A stretch of DNA of 64,000 nucleotides from Acidobacteriota bacterium (GTDB lineage Bacteria; Acidobacteriota; Terriglobia; Bryobacterales; Bryobacteraceae): contig JAPKZB010000088.1 of NCBI GenBank assembly GCA_026393985.1, forward strand, positions 1-64,000, read 5' to 3'. Shown piece after piece: positions 49,534-58,196 of the stretch. Positions within the stretch are counted from its first letter, which is position 1. Every line of letters begins with the position of its first letter. The notes beneath the pieces were generated by a model that saw only the letters and a program-made list of their open reading frames with translations, searched no databases and had not been told where the DNA came from. The position numbers and the translations under genes are program-made.

Positions 49534-49929
49534 ATGCCGCCGAACTCCAAGTCCCGCCGTCGCTTGCCCACGATCCGCATCGGTCACCTCTCCATCACCC
49601 TCCTCCCCGGCGAAACCATCGAACGCGTTCAGCAGATCACCGACCAGGTCTGGGACCGCTGGCAGCCCGAAAACATCGTCGAGCAGTTCGATTGCGACAT
49701 GATCATCCACGCGCTGTTCAAAATCGAACGCTACGAACGCTTCCGCGACCAGTTCGTCGCCAGCGGCATCCGCGCCGAAGACCTCGACCGCGCCCAGAAA
49801 TCCTACCAGTCCACCATCGTCACCGCCGAGCGCAGCCTTCTCATCGCCCGGGAATCCAACTCCCGCCCACGCCAGCAGGTCACCCCCGACCTGCTCGCCG
49901 ATTGGCCGGTCGATGGACCCGTCCAGTAG
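49534..49929 (+). CDS. Hypothetical protein
   Basis: This 131-residue basic, soluble protein has a beta-strand-like start (PTIRIGHLSITLLPGETIERVQQI), then helices with conserved-looking FERYERFRDQF-type residues and a long charged helix. No family is recognised. Composition and codon bias fit the neighbours better than the overlapping frame from 49521, which reads as low-complexity Arg/His/Pro. A TATAAC/TAACTT stretch upstream (49511-49522) could be its promoter. It is unlikely to belong to the downstream DUF2760 cassette, which has its own ribosome site. Confidence 0.55.
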   Translation: MPPNSKSRRRLPTIRIGHLSITLLPGETIERVQQITDQVWDRWQPENIVEQFDCDMIIHALFKIERYERFRDQFVASGIRAEDLDRAQKSYQSTIVTAERSLLIARESNSRPRQQVTPDLLADWPVDGPVQ

Positions 49930-49965
49930 CGCACGGTGTATCCTGAAGGATTCAGGAGCTTTTCG

Positions 49966-50508
49966 TTGTCTCGTATTGCTGACGCCATCTCATCGTTCTT
50001 CGGAATCCTCTTTTCCGGAACCCTCCCCCCTGACGTAGCCAAAACCTACGGATACACCAAGGCCGTCGAGAAGAACCCGGAGCCGAAGGCCGCCCCGGTC
50101 CCCGTCGCGAAAACCAGCGACGGCGCCCTCCAAATGCTCGGCATCCTCCAGCGCGAAGCCCGCCTCGTCGACTTCCTCATGGAAGATATCTCGGCTTACC
50201 AGGACGATCAGGTCGGCGCCGCCGTCCGCACCCTCCACGAACAAGCCGGCAAAGCCATCGGCCGCTATCTCACCCTCTCGCCCATCATCGACGGCGTCGA
50301 AGGCACCTACACAGAAACGCGCGCCGCCGGCCCCCTCGCCAAAGACAACGCCGCCCTCAAGTTCCTCGGCAACGTCCCGGCCCAGGGCAAACCCCAGGGC
50401 GGCACCCTCCGCCACAAGGGCTGGCATGCCTCGAAGGTCGACCTGCCCGAAGTGAAGCCGGCCATGTCCGTCCACATCCTCGCCCCCGCCGAAATCGAAA
50501 TTGAATAG
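49966..50508 (+). CDS. DUF2760 protein
   Basis: I chose the TTG at 49966 because CAGGAG lies about 7 nt before it; the GTG at 49936 has none. The 180-residue protein has an N-terminal hydrophobic helix (ADAISSFFGILFSG), a charged linker, and the DUF2760 core: LGILQREARLVDFLMEDISAYQDDQVGAAVRTLHEQ, LSPIIDGVEGT, then LRHKGWHASKVDLPE and ILAPAEIEIE. Function is unknown. It is encoded one base before an Hsp70 gene, the usual context for DUF2760, so it may be a partner or client adaptor. Confidence 0.85.
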   Translation: MSRIADAISSFFGILFSGTLPPDVAKTYGYTKAVEKNPEPKAAPVPVAKTSDGALQMLGILQREARLVDFLMEDISAYQDDQVGAAVRTLHEQAGKAIGRYLTLSPIIDGVEGTYTETRAAGPLAKDNAALKFLGNVPAQGKPQGGTLRHKGWHASKVDLPEVKPAMSVHILAPAEIEIE

Positions 50509-50509
50509 C

Positions 50510-52144
50510 ATGCAGCCAACCCTTGGCATCGACCTCGGCACAACCAACTGTGCCGTTGCGCGCGCCGCCGAAGCCGGGGTGGAACTCCTCGGCATTCCCC
50601 AACTCGTCAACCCGGGTGAAGTCCGCGCCGAATCGTTGCTGCCCTCCTGTCTCTATCTCCCTCGCCCCAACGAGTTCGCCCCCGGCGCCCTCGCCCTGCC
50701 CTGGGACGAAAACCCGCCCTATGTAACCGGCGAACTGGCCAAAAAGCGCGGCCCCGAAAACCCCGCCCGCTTCGTCCACTCCGCTAAATCCTGGCTCGCT
50801 GTCGCCGCCGACATGCCCCACCTTTCCGCTGTCGAAGCCAGCCGCGCCTACCTCGCCCACCTCCGCGCCGCCACCCCGGACTTCGACACCCACAACGTCC
50901 TCCTCACCGTCCCGGCCTCCTTCGACGCCGCCGCCCGCAACCTCACCCTCGAAGCCGCCCAACAGGCCGGCTACCCCACCCCCGTCCTCCTCGAAGAGCC
51001 CCAGGCCGCCTTCTACGCCTGGCTCGAACGCCACCCCGACTGGCGCGAACGCATCCACCCCGGCGCCCTTATCCTCGTTATCGACATCGGCGGCGGCACC
51101 ACCGACTTCACCCTCATCCGCGTCACCGACGACGCGGGCGAACTCGCCCTCGAACGCATCGCCGTCGGCGAACACATCCTCCTCGGCGGCGACAACATGG
51201 ACCTCGCCCTCGCCCGCGCCGTCGAAGCGGAGATGCCGAAACTCGACGCCGCCCAGCTCCACGCCCTCTGGCAGCGCTGCCGCGTCGCCAAAGAAAAGCT
51301 CCTCGCCCCCGGCGCCAACCAGGCCGAAGAGCCCGTCACCATCCTCGGCCGCGGCACCGGCCTCATCGGCGGTACCCTCAAAGCCGCCCTCCGCCGCACC
51401 ACCCTCGAACAGGTCCTCCTCGACGGCTTCTTCCCCCCCGCCACGCCCGCCGACGTCCCCGCCCGCCCCCGCCGCGCCGCCCTGCAGGAGGTCGGCCTCC
51501 CCTACGCCTCCGACCCCGCCATCACCCGCCATCTCGCCGCCTTCCTCCGCGGCCAGCAGCCCACCCACGTCCTGTTCAATGGCGGTGTCTTCCACGCCCC
51601 GCTGCTCCGCGAGCGACTGCTCGCCGTCCTCAACTCCTGGCTGCCTGCGCCCGTCGAAGTCCTCAGCGGTGAAGACCTCATGCACGCCGTCGCCCGCGGC
51701 GCGGCCTACTACGGCCCCGCCCGCCAGGGCCGCGGCCTCCGCATCCGCGGTGGCGTGCCCCGCACCTATTACCTCGGCATCGAATCCGCCATGCCCGCCG
51801 TCCCCGGCCTCCCGGCGCCCCTGAAAGCGCTGACCGTCGTCCCCTTCGGCCTCGAAGAAGGCTCGGCTGTCGCCCTGCCCAAATACGAGTTCTCCCTCCG
51901 CACCGGCGAGCCGGCCGAGTTCCGCTTCTTCTCCTCCACCACCCGGAAAGGCGACCAGCCCGGCGACCTCCTCGACCCCATCCCCCCGGGCGTCGAAGAG
52001 CTGGCCCCCATGGAAGTTACCCTCTCCGGCGCTCCGGCCCGTGTTTCGCTCGAAGCGCAGGTCACCGAAACCGGCATGCTCGAAATCTACTGCGTTGCCG
52101 CCGGCGGACAACGCTGGAAACTCGAATTCAACCTACGCTCATGA
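50510..52144 (+). CDS. Hsp70-family protein, short
   Basis: This 544-residue actin/Hsp70-fold ATPase has phosphate 1 IDLGTTN, VPASFDAAARN, EEPQAAFYAW, phosphate 2 IDIGGGTTDFTL, LGGDNMDLALA and adenosine FNGGVFHAPLL. After the nucleotide domain (to about residue 410) is a short beta-rich region resembling part of the substrate domain, shorter than DnaK's. It lacks the EEVD tail. The start is one base after the DUF2760 stop. The stop overlaps the next Hsp70 start by 4 bases, so the three genes form one coupled unit. Confidence 0.9.
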   Translation: MQPTLGIDLGTTNCAVARAAEAGVELLGIPQLVNPGEVRAESLLPSCLYLPRPNEFAPGALALPWDENPPYVTGELAKKRGPENPARFVHSAKSWLAVAADMPHLSAVEASRAYLAHLRAATPDFDTHNVLLTVPASFDAAARNLTLEAAQQAGYPTPVLLEEPQAAFYAWLERHPDWRERIHPGALILVIDIGGGTTDFTLIRVTDDAGELALERIAVGEHILLGGDNMDLALARAVEAEMPKLDAAQLHALWQRCRVAKEKLLAPGANQAEEPVTILGRGTGLIGGTLKAALRRTTLEQVLLDGFFPPATPADVPARPRRAALQEVGLPYASDPAITRHLAAFLRGQQPTHVLFNGGVFHAPLLRERLLAVLNSWLPAPVEVLSGEDLMHAVARGAAYYGPARQGRGLRIRGGVPRTYYLGIESAMPAVPGLPAPLKALTVVPFGLEEGSAVALPKYEFSLRTGEPAEFRFFSSTTRKGDQPGDLLDPIPPGVEELAPMEVTLSGAPARVSLEAQVTETGMLEIYCVAAGGQRWKLEFNLRS

Positions 52145-54777
52145 AGATCGGTATCGACCTCGGCACCACCAACTCTGCCCTCGCCTACTGGGACCCCTCC
52201 AGCGACGACGCTGCCATCAGCGTCTTCGAGATCCCCCAGTTCACCGCTCCGGGCCGCCTCGAAAAGCTCCGCACCCTCCCCAGCTTCCTCTACCTCGCCG
52301 ACCAGACCTACGTCGGCGCCTACGCCCGCGAACAGGGCGCCCTCACCCCCACCCGCTCCGTCCACTCGGCCAAGAGCTGGCTCTCCAACCCCGACGTCGA
52401 CCGCTCGGCCAAAATCCTCCCTTGGGAAGCCCAACCCGAAGCCCGCGAACTCTCCCCCGTCGAAGTCTCCGCCGCCTTCCTCCGCCACATCCGCGAAGCC
52501 TGGGACACCGCTCATCCGGAAACCCCGCTCGCCGCCCAGGACATCGTCCTCACCGTCCCCGCGTCCTTTGACCAGGAGGCCCGCGAACTCACCGTCCAGG
52601 CCGCCGCCCAGGCGGGCCTTGAAAACATCACGCTCATCGAAGAGCCCGCCGCCGCCTTCTACTCCTGGATCGCCAACCACCTCACCGCCTCGCAAAAGCA
52701 GCTCTTCGACGGCCAGACCGTCCTCGTCTGCGACGTCGGCGGCGGCACCAGCGACTTCACCCTCATCAAGGTCTCCCGCACCGGCGACCTCGTCGAGTTC
52801 ACCCGCACCGCTGTCGGCAAACACCTCCTCCTCGGCGGCGATAACCTCGACCTCACCCTCGCCTGGCTCGTCGAAGCCAAACTCGGCCAACAGCTCTCCC
52901 TCCGCCAGCGCTCAGCCCTCCGGCGCCAGTGCGCCGCTGCCAAAGAACGTTTGCTGAACGAACCCAATCTCGACAAGGTGGAGATCACGGTCCTCGGTGC
53001 CGGCAGCTCGCTCATCGGCGGCACCCTCCGCTCCGAGATTCTCCGCTCGGAAGCCCTCGAGCTCGCCCTCGACGGCTTCCTGCCCGCCGCCCCGCTCACT
53101 GAACGGCCGAAGGACGACAAGCGCAGCCTGTTCCGCGAACTCGGCCTGCCCTATGTCTCCGACCCCGCCGTCACCAAGCATCTGGCCGCCTTCCTCACCG
53201 ACAACGGCATCACCGACGGACCCGACGCCATCCTGTTCAACGGCGGCTTCTTCATCCCGGAACTCCTCCGTCAGCGCGTCGCCGACGTGCTCGAACACTG
53301 GTTCGCCAAGCGCCCGGCCATCTTCGAAAACCGCGACCTCGATCTCGCCGTCGCCGTCGGCGCCGCCTACTACGCCAACGTCCGCACCGGCGGCAAGGGC
53401 GTCCTCGTCCGCGGCGGCCTCCCCCGGGCTTACTTCATCGGCCTGTCGCCGGACCGCAAGCAGTCCATCTGCCTCGCCCCCCGCGGCAGCGAAGAGGGCG
53501 CCGAGATGTCCATCGACCACGCAGGCCTCCAACTCGTCGCTAACCGGCCCGTCAGCTTCCGCCTCTACAGCTCGCTGCACCGTACGGAAGATCACATCGG
53601 CGACGTGGTCGACCTCTCCGCCGAACCCGAACTCCACGCCCACGCCCCGCTTCAGGCCCTCATCCGCTTCGGCAAACCCACCGGTGAGCGGCTCGTCCCC
53701 GTCCGGCTCGGCGCTAAACTCACCGCCGTCGGCACGCTCGAAATCTGGTGTGATTCAAAAATCAGCGACAACCGCTGGCGTCTCCAGTTCGAACTCCGCA
53801 AATCCGCCATCCCTACGGCGCAGCGCGCCGCCACCGTCATTGCCGACGAAGCCGTCGCCCAGGGCGAGGAGCTGATCCGCCAGACCTTCGCCGCCGGCGC
53901 CCTCCCGCCCGAAGAGCTACCCGCCAAACTCGAACAACTCCTCGGCCTCGGTCGCGCCAGTTGGCCCTTGAGCGTCATTCGCCGCTTTGCCGATCTCTTT
54001 CTCCAGCTCGCCGATGGCCGCAAGCGCTCCGCCGCCCACGAATCCCGCTGGTTGAACCTCGCCGGCCTCTGTCTGCGGCCGGGCTTCGGCTTCCCCGGCG
54101 ACGAACTCCGGATTGAACAGGCCCGGCGGGTCTATGCCGCCGGCCTCGCGTTCGGCAATCAGGTGCAGCCGGAAATTGAGTGGTGGATCTTCTGGGGCCG
54201 CGTCGCCGGGGGCCTCAACCGCAACCAGCAGACGGATATCTATCAGCGCATCGCCAACCAGATTCTCCCGAAAGGCAACAAGAAGGCGCCCCGGATCAAT
54301 CCCAGCCTGCAGCGCGAACTCTGGCGCACCGCGGCCAGCCTCGAACACCTGCCCGCCGGCACCCGCACCGAACTCGGCGAGGCCTGCCTCAAGCGTCTGC
54401 GCAACAACCAGTCGACGCACCCGGACACCGATTTGTGGTGCCTCAGCCGCATTGGCGCCCGCAAACTCTTCTACGGGCCCCTGAATCTGGTGCTGCCCGC
54501 CGCCACCATCGCCCGCTGGGCCGAACAACTCGCCAAGCAGCCCCACGCGGCCGTTCCCGATACCCTCGTCGCGCTCTGTCAAAAAACGGGCAACGCTACC
54601 CTCGATGTCCTGCCCGCCACCCTCAACCTCGCCGCCTCCCGTCTCCGGTCCCACAAGGACGCCGCGCCGCTCCTCGACCGCCTCGAAGGCAAGTCCTCCG
54701 ATTCTGCCGAATCCCTCGCCCGCCTGTTCGGCGAGGAGCTCCCCAGCGGCCTCATCTTCGCGACGCAGACGGAGTAG
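52141..54777 (+). CDS. Hsp70-family protein with DUF3731-like C-terminus
   Basis: This 878-residue protein opens with a full Hsp70 nucleotide domain: IDLGTTN, VPASFDQEARE, EEPAAAFYSW, CDVGGGTSDFTLI, LGGDNLDLTLA, FNGGFFIPELL. After a beta-rich region (about 400-560) is a long helical C-terminal region (about 570-878: GWRVAGG-like WWIFWGRVAGGLNRNQQTD, TRTELGEACLKRL) characteristic of DUF3731. The ATG overlaps the upstream Hsp70 stop by 4 bases. Two paired Hsp70s plus DUF2760 suggest a specialised chaperone or ATPase machine instead of general folding; no DnaJ or GrpE is nearby. Confidence 0.9.
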   Translation: MKIGIDLGTTNSALAYWDPSSDDAAISVFEIPQFTAPGRLEKLRTLPSFLYLADQTYVGAYAREQGALTPTRSVHSAKSWLSNPDVDRSAKILPWEAQPEARELSPVEVSAAFLRHIREAWDTAHPETPLAAQDIVLTVPASFDQEARELTVQAAAQAGLENITLIEEPAAAFYSWIANHLTASQKQLFDGQTVLVCDVGGGTSDFTLIKVSRTGDLVEFTRTAVGKHLLLGGDNLDLTLAWLVEAKLGQQLSLRQRSALRRQCAAAKERLLNEPNLDKVEITVLGAGSSLIGGTLRSEILRSEALELALDGFLPAAPLTERPKDDKRSLFRELGLPYVSDPAVTKHLAAFLTDNGITDGPDAILFNGGFFIPELLRQRVADVLEHWFAKRPAIFENRDLDLAVAVGAAYYANVRTGGKGVLVRGGLPRAYFIGLSPDRKQSICLAPRGSEEGAEMSIDHAGLQLVANRPVSFRLYSSLHRTEDHIGDVVDLSAEPELHAHAPLQALIRFGKPTGERLVPVRLGAKLTAVGTLEIWCDSKISDNRWRLQFELRKSAIPTAQRAATVIADEAVAQGEELIRQTFAAGALPPEELPAKLEQLLGLGRASWPLSVIRRFADLFLQLADGRKRSAAHESRWLNLAGLCLRPGFGFPGDELRIEQARRVYAAGLAFGNQVQPEIEWWIFWGRVAGGLNRNQQTDIYQRIANQILPKGNKKAPRINPSLQRELWRTAASLEHLPAGTRTELGEACLKRLRNNQSTHPDTDLWCLSRIGARKLFYGPLNLVLPAATIARWAEQLAKQPHAAVPDTLVALCQKTGNATLDVLPATLNLAASRLRSHKDAAPLLDRLEGKSSDSAESLARLFGEELPSGLIFATQTE

Positions 54778-54912
54778 AGCGGCCGCCTGCCGGCAGACCG
54801 TTTCAATTGGAAAATCTCCGTGCAGGCCGGAAACCCCGCTCGGCTCGAAGTGTTAACCTGGAATGACAAGGGTCCATCTCTTGAACCCTATCCTTCTGGA
54901 GGTCTATTTATA

Positions 54913-57900
54913 ATGAAGCTACCCGCGCAACGCTGGTCTTCCCCAGCTCTGCTGTGTTTCGCTCTCGCTCTCCCCGGTTTGGCCCAGCTCGCCAGCAACA
55001 CCTCGATCGTCGGCAACGTCGCTGACGCCTCCGGAGCCAGCATCGCCGGCGCCCAGGTCACCGCCCTCAACCAAAATACTGGGGAATCGGTAAACGCCAC
55101 ATCCAACGACACGGGCAACTACGAATTCCAGTTCCTCAAGGCCGGCGTCTACACCGTCACCGTCCAGAAAACCGGCTTCAGCACCAGCAGCACCAAGGAC
55201 ATCAGCCTCAGCGCGAACCAAACTGTTCGTTCCGACTTCGCTCTCAAGGTCGGCTCGGTCGATACCCGCGTCGAAGTCACCGCTGATATTCCGCCGATCA
55301 AGACCGACGAAGCGTCGATGAACGAAGTCATCTCCACCAAGAGCACGGCCGAACTCCCCCTCAATGGCCGCAACCCCATGCGCCTGGCCATTACCACCCC
55401 CGGCGTCATCTTCGGCGCCCGCGGCACCAGCAACCCCGGTGGCGGTGAAGCCTACATCGGCGCCGGCTTGCGCGAAATCACCAACAGCGTCTCCCTCGAC
55501 GGCGTCAGCATCATGTCGAACCTCATCACCACCACCACGCTACGCCCCTCCGTCGACGCCGTCGCCGAAGTGCAGGTCCAGACCGGCACCTACCCCGCCC
55601 AGTACGGCGGCTACCTCGGCGTCCAGGTCAACATGATCACCAAGTCCGGCACCAACAACTTCCACGGCGCCGCCTATGAGTTCCTCCGCAACCAGGTGCT
55701 CGACGCCAAACCCTTCTTTCTTCCCCAGGGCCGCAGCAAGCCGCCCCTGCGCCAGAACCAGTTCGGCGTGCAGTTCAATGGTCCCGTCGTGATACCGAAA
55801 CTCTACAACGGCAAAAACAAGACCTTCTTCATGTTCGGTTGGGAAGACCTTCGTCTCGTCTCTCAGGGTCCGACCATCGATAGCGTCTTTACCCCGTTGA
55901 TGCGCCAGGGCAATTTCAGCGAAACCACCACCATCGCACGCGACCCCCTCACCGGCAACCCCTTCCCCGGCAACATCATCCCCAGCAACCGGATCGCCCC
56001 CCAGGCCACCCGTTCTCTGGCCTACATGCCCCTGCCCAACGGCCCGGGCCTGCTGCAGAACTTCAACACCAACGTCGCCGCCAACAATACCGGTCGGCAG
56101 TATGTTGGCCGTTTGGACCAGTCCATCGGCGAGAACAACCGGTTCTTCTTCCGCTACGTCACCAACTCCACCCTCCTGTTCAACGAGAACTCCAACCCGT
56201 TCAACGGCTCGGAACAGCCGGTCGGCGATCGCAACTACGTCATCGGCTATACCCGGATCTTCAGCTCCTCGATTGTGAATGACTTCCGCTACGGCGACCA
56301 GTACACCACCATCGATGCCCTGAACTTCTTCACCCCTGGCAAGCGCTTCCCGGCCACCGCCGGCACCGACCTCGGCATCCCCGGCTTTGCGACTTCCGCC
56401 TCCAACCCTGGCCTGCCCTCGCTCGGCATCGCCAACTACATGGCGATCGGCGGTCAGAACATGAGCTCCACCAACTGGTTCCAGCAGGACGCCACCCGCC
56501 AGCTCTCCAACACCACCAGCATCCTGAAATCGGCCCACAACATCGCCTTCGGTATCGATAGCCGCCAGGTCATCACCAACCGCACGGCTAACAACAACCC
56601 CCGCGGCGGCTTCGGCTTCAACGGCCAGCTCACCGGCTACGCCCCGGCCGACTTCATGCTCGGCCTGCCCCAGAACATCACGACGCCCGGCCCGCTCGTC
56701 CCCGGCGGCGGCGCACAGTGGCGCCACGGCTTCTTCGTGCAGGATAAGTGGCAGGTTTCGAACCGCCTTACCCTCACCCTGGGTATTCGCTACGAACTCC
56801 CCATCGTGCCCCAGTCCACCACCGGCAACGGCACCATCCTCAATCCCGAGCAGACGGCCTTTATCCCGGGCACCGTCCCCTCGAAGATCCCCTACCACCA
56901 GGCCGACCGCAACAACTTCGCGCCGCGCTTCGGCTTTGCCTACCGCATGCCGTCGAAGTTCGTCATCCGCGGTGGCTTCGGGCTCTACTACAACCCCAAC
57001 CAGATGAACTCCTTCACTCTGGCCACCACCAATCCGCCGTTCTCGACCATTTTCACCTTCAATAACTCGCTCGTCAATGGCATTCTCCCCTCGAACGCGC
57101 TCACCCTGTCGAACCCCCTCCCCGCGGCGGGTGGTACCCTTTCGGCGCGGCCCAACGCGTTCCACATCAGCCCCTATCTGCCCAACGGTTCGATGAACCA
57201 GTGGAGCCTCAGCATTGAGCGCGGCCTCTGGCGCTCCGCCGGCATCGCCGTCGAGTACCTCGGCAACTACGCCTACCACCTCGACCGCAGCTTCTTCCTC
57301 AACACGCCGCGGCCGGGCCCGGGCAGCATCAACGATCGCCGTCCCAACCCGCGCTTCGCCGTCATCCGGCAGATCACCAACGACCTGAACTCCAAATACA
57401 ACGGTCTCAGCCTCGTCTACCGCCAGAACGGCTTCAAGGGTCTCACCACCCTCTTCAGCTACACCTACTCGAAGGTCCTCGACGTCGCCACCGACTCCAA
57501 CAGCGGCTCCAACGTCATGGATCCCTTCAACTGGCGCCTCGACTACGGCCGCGCCAACTGGGATATCCCCCATCGCACCGTGGCCAGCTATAACTATGAG
57601 ATTCCGCTCTTTGCCAACTCCTCGAGCAAGTTCCTGAAGAACGCGCTCGGCGGCTGGCAGATGAATGGCATCACCACCATCCAGTCCGGCCTGCCCTTCA
57701 GCGCCGTTCTCGCGGTCGACCGCGCCAATGTCGGCCAGGGTACTCAGCGCGCCAACTTCTCCGGCACGCCCATCACCGTCAACTGCGGCAGCGGCAAGCT
57801 CGTCAACTGTGTCAACATCAGCGGCTTCGCCCTTCCCGCCGAATTCACCTATGGCAACACGCCCCGTAACTTCCTGCGTGGCCCGGGCCAAGTCAACTTC

Positions 57901-58101
57901 GATTGGAGCCTCTTCAAGAACTTCACCATCACCGAAAGCTTGAAACTCCAGTTCCGTTGGGAGACCTTCAACACCCTTAACCATCCGAACTTCGGCAACC
58001 CCAACACCTCCTTTGTTGTGGGCGCCACCAACTTCGGCAACATCACCGGCACCGCCACCAACATGCGCCAGCAGCAGTTCGGCCTGAAGTTCCTCTTCTA
58101 G
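54913..58101 (+). CDS. Oar-type TonB-dependent receptor
   Basis: I chose the ATG at 54913 because GGAGGT at 54898-54903 precedes it; the in-frame start at 54820 is unlikely. The 1062-residue protein has a signal peptide (SSPALLCFALALPGLAQ), a carboxypeptidase-regulatory-like domain (about 30-115: IVGNVADASGASIAGAQVTA, NYEFQFLKAGVYTVTVQK), a plug (about 130-260: LPLNGRNPMRLA, ITNSVSLDGVSIM) and a large barrel ending QFGLKFLF. Codon use is more like a highly expressed gene than its neighbours. It should import large solutes, perhaps glycans or peptides. A strong terminator follows. Confidence 0.93.
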   Translation: MKLPAQRWSSPALLCFALALPGLAQLASNTSIVGNVADASGASIAGAQVTALNQNTGESVNATSNDTGNYEFQFLKAGVYTVTVQKTGFSTSSTKDISLSANQTVRSDFALKVGSVDTRVEVTADIPPIKTDEASMNEVISTKSTAELPLNGRNPMRLAITTPGVIFGARGTSNPGGGEAYIGAGLREITNSVSLDGVSIMSNLITTTTLRPSVDAVAEVQVQTGTYPAQYGGYLGVQVNMITKSGTNNFHGAAYEFLRNQVLDAKPFFLPQGRSKPPLRQNQFGVQFNGPVVIPKLYNGKNKTFFMFGWEDLRLVSQGPTIDSVFTPLMRQGNFSETTTIARDPLTGNPFPGNIIPSNRIAPQATRSLAYMPLPNGPGLLQNFNTNVAANNTGRQYVGRLDQSIGENNRFFFRYVTNSTLLFNENSNPFNGSEQPVGDRNYVIGYTRIFSSSIVNDFRYGDQYTTIDALNFFTPGKRFPATAGTDLGIPGFATSASNPGLPSLGIANYMAIGGQNMSSTNWFQQDATRQLSNTTSILKSAHNIAFGIDSRQVITNRTANNNPRGGFGFNGQLTGYAPADFMLGLPQNITTPGPLVPGGGAQWRHGFFVQDKWQVSNRLTLTLGIRYELPIVPQSTTGNGTILNPEQTAFIPGTVPSKIPYHQADRNNFAPRFGFAYRMPSKFVIRGGFGLYYNPNQMNSFTLATTNPPFSTIFTFNNSLVNGILPSNALTLSNPLPAAGGTLSARPNAFHISPYLPNGSMNQWSLSIERGLWRSAGIAVEYLGNYAYHLDRSFFLNTPRPGPGSINDRRPNPRFAVIRQITNDLNSKYNGLSLVYRQNGFKGLTTLFSYTYSKVLDVATDSNSGSNVMDPFNWRLDYGRANWDIPHRTVASYNYEIPLFANSSSKFLKNALGGWQMNGITTIQSGLPFSAVLAVDRANVGQGTQRANFSGTPITVNCGSGKLVNCVNISGFALPAEFTYGNTPRNFLRGPGQVNFDWSLFKNFTITESLKLQFRWETFNTLNHPNFGNPNTSFVVGATNFGNITGTATNMRQQQFGLKFLF

Positions 58102-58131
58102 CCAACCGTCGCAACGCATCGCCGCATCAAC

Positions 58132-58164
58132 AAAAAGGGCCTCCTGGCAAGGGAGGCCCTTTTT
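58132..58164 (+). terminator. Rho-independent terminator
   Basis: A perfect 13-base stem, AAAAAGGGCCTCC paired with GGAGGCCCTTTTT, encloses a 7-base loop. The stem's flanking A and T runs could serve either strand, but it closes the TonB receptor gene and lies 32 bases before the next start. Confidence 0.9.
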
Positions 58165-58196
58165 GCTACCCGCCCTGCTAAGATGACCAGCGTACT

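Noticed and set aside
54787-54796. CTGCCGGCAG palindrome after the second Hsp70 gene
   Set aside because: Too short, with no T run, to call a terminator.
55540-58119. 859-residue frame on the minus strand opposite the large TonB receptor
   Set aside because: Its composition (Val/Gly/Glu/Asp-rich, low complexity) is what an antisense frame of GC-rich DNA gives, while the plus strand has clear receptor domains and a ribosome site.
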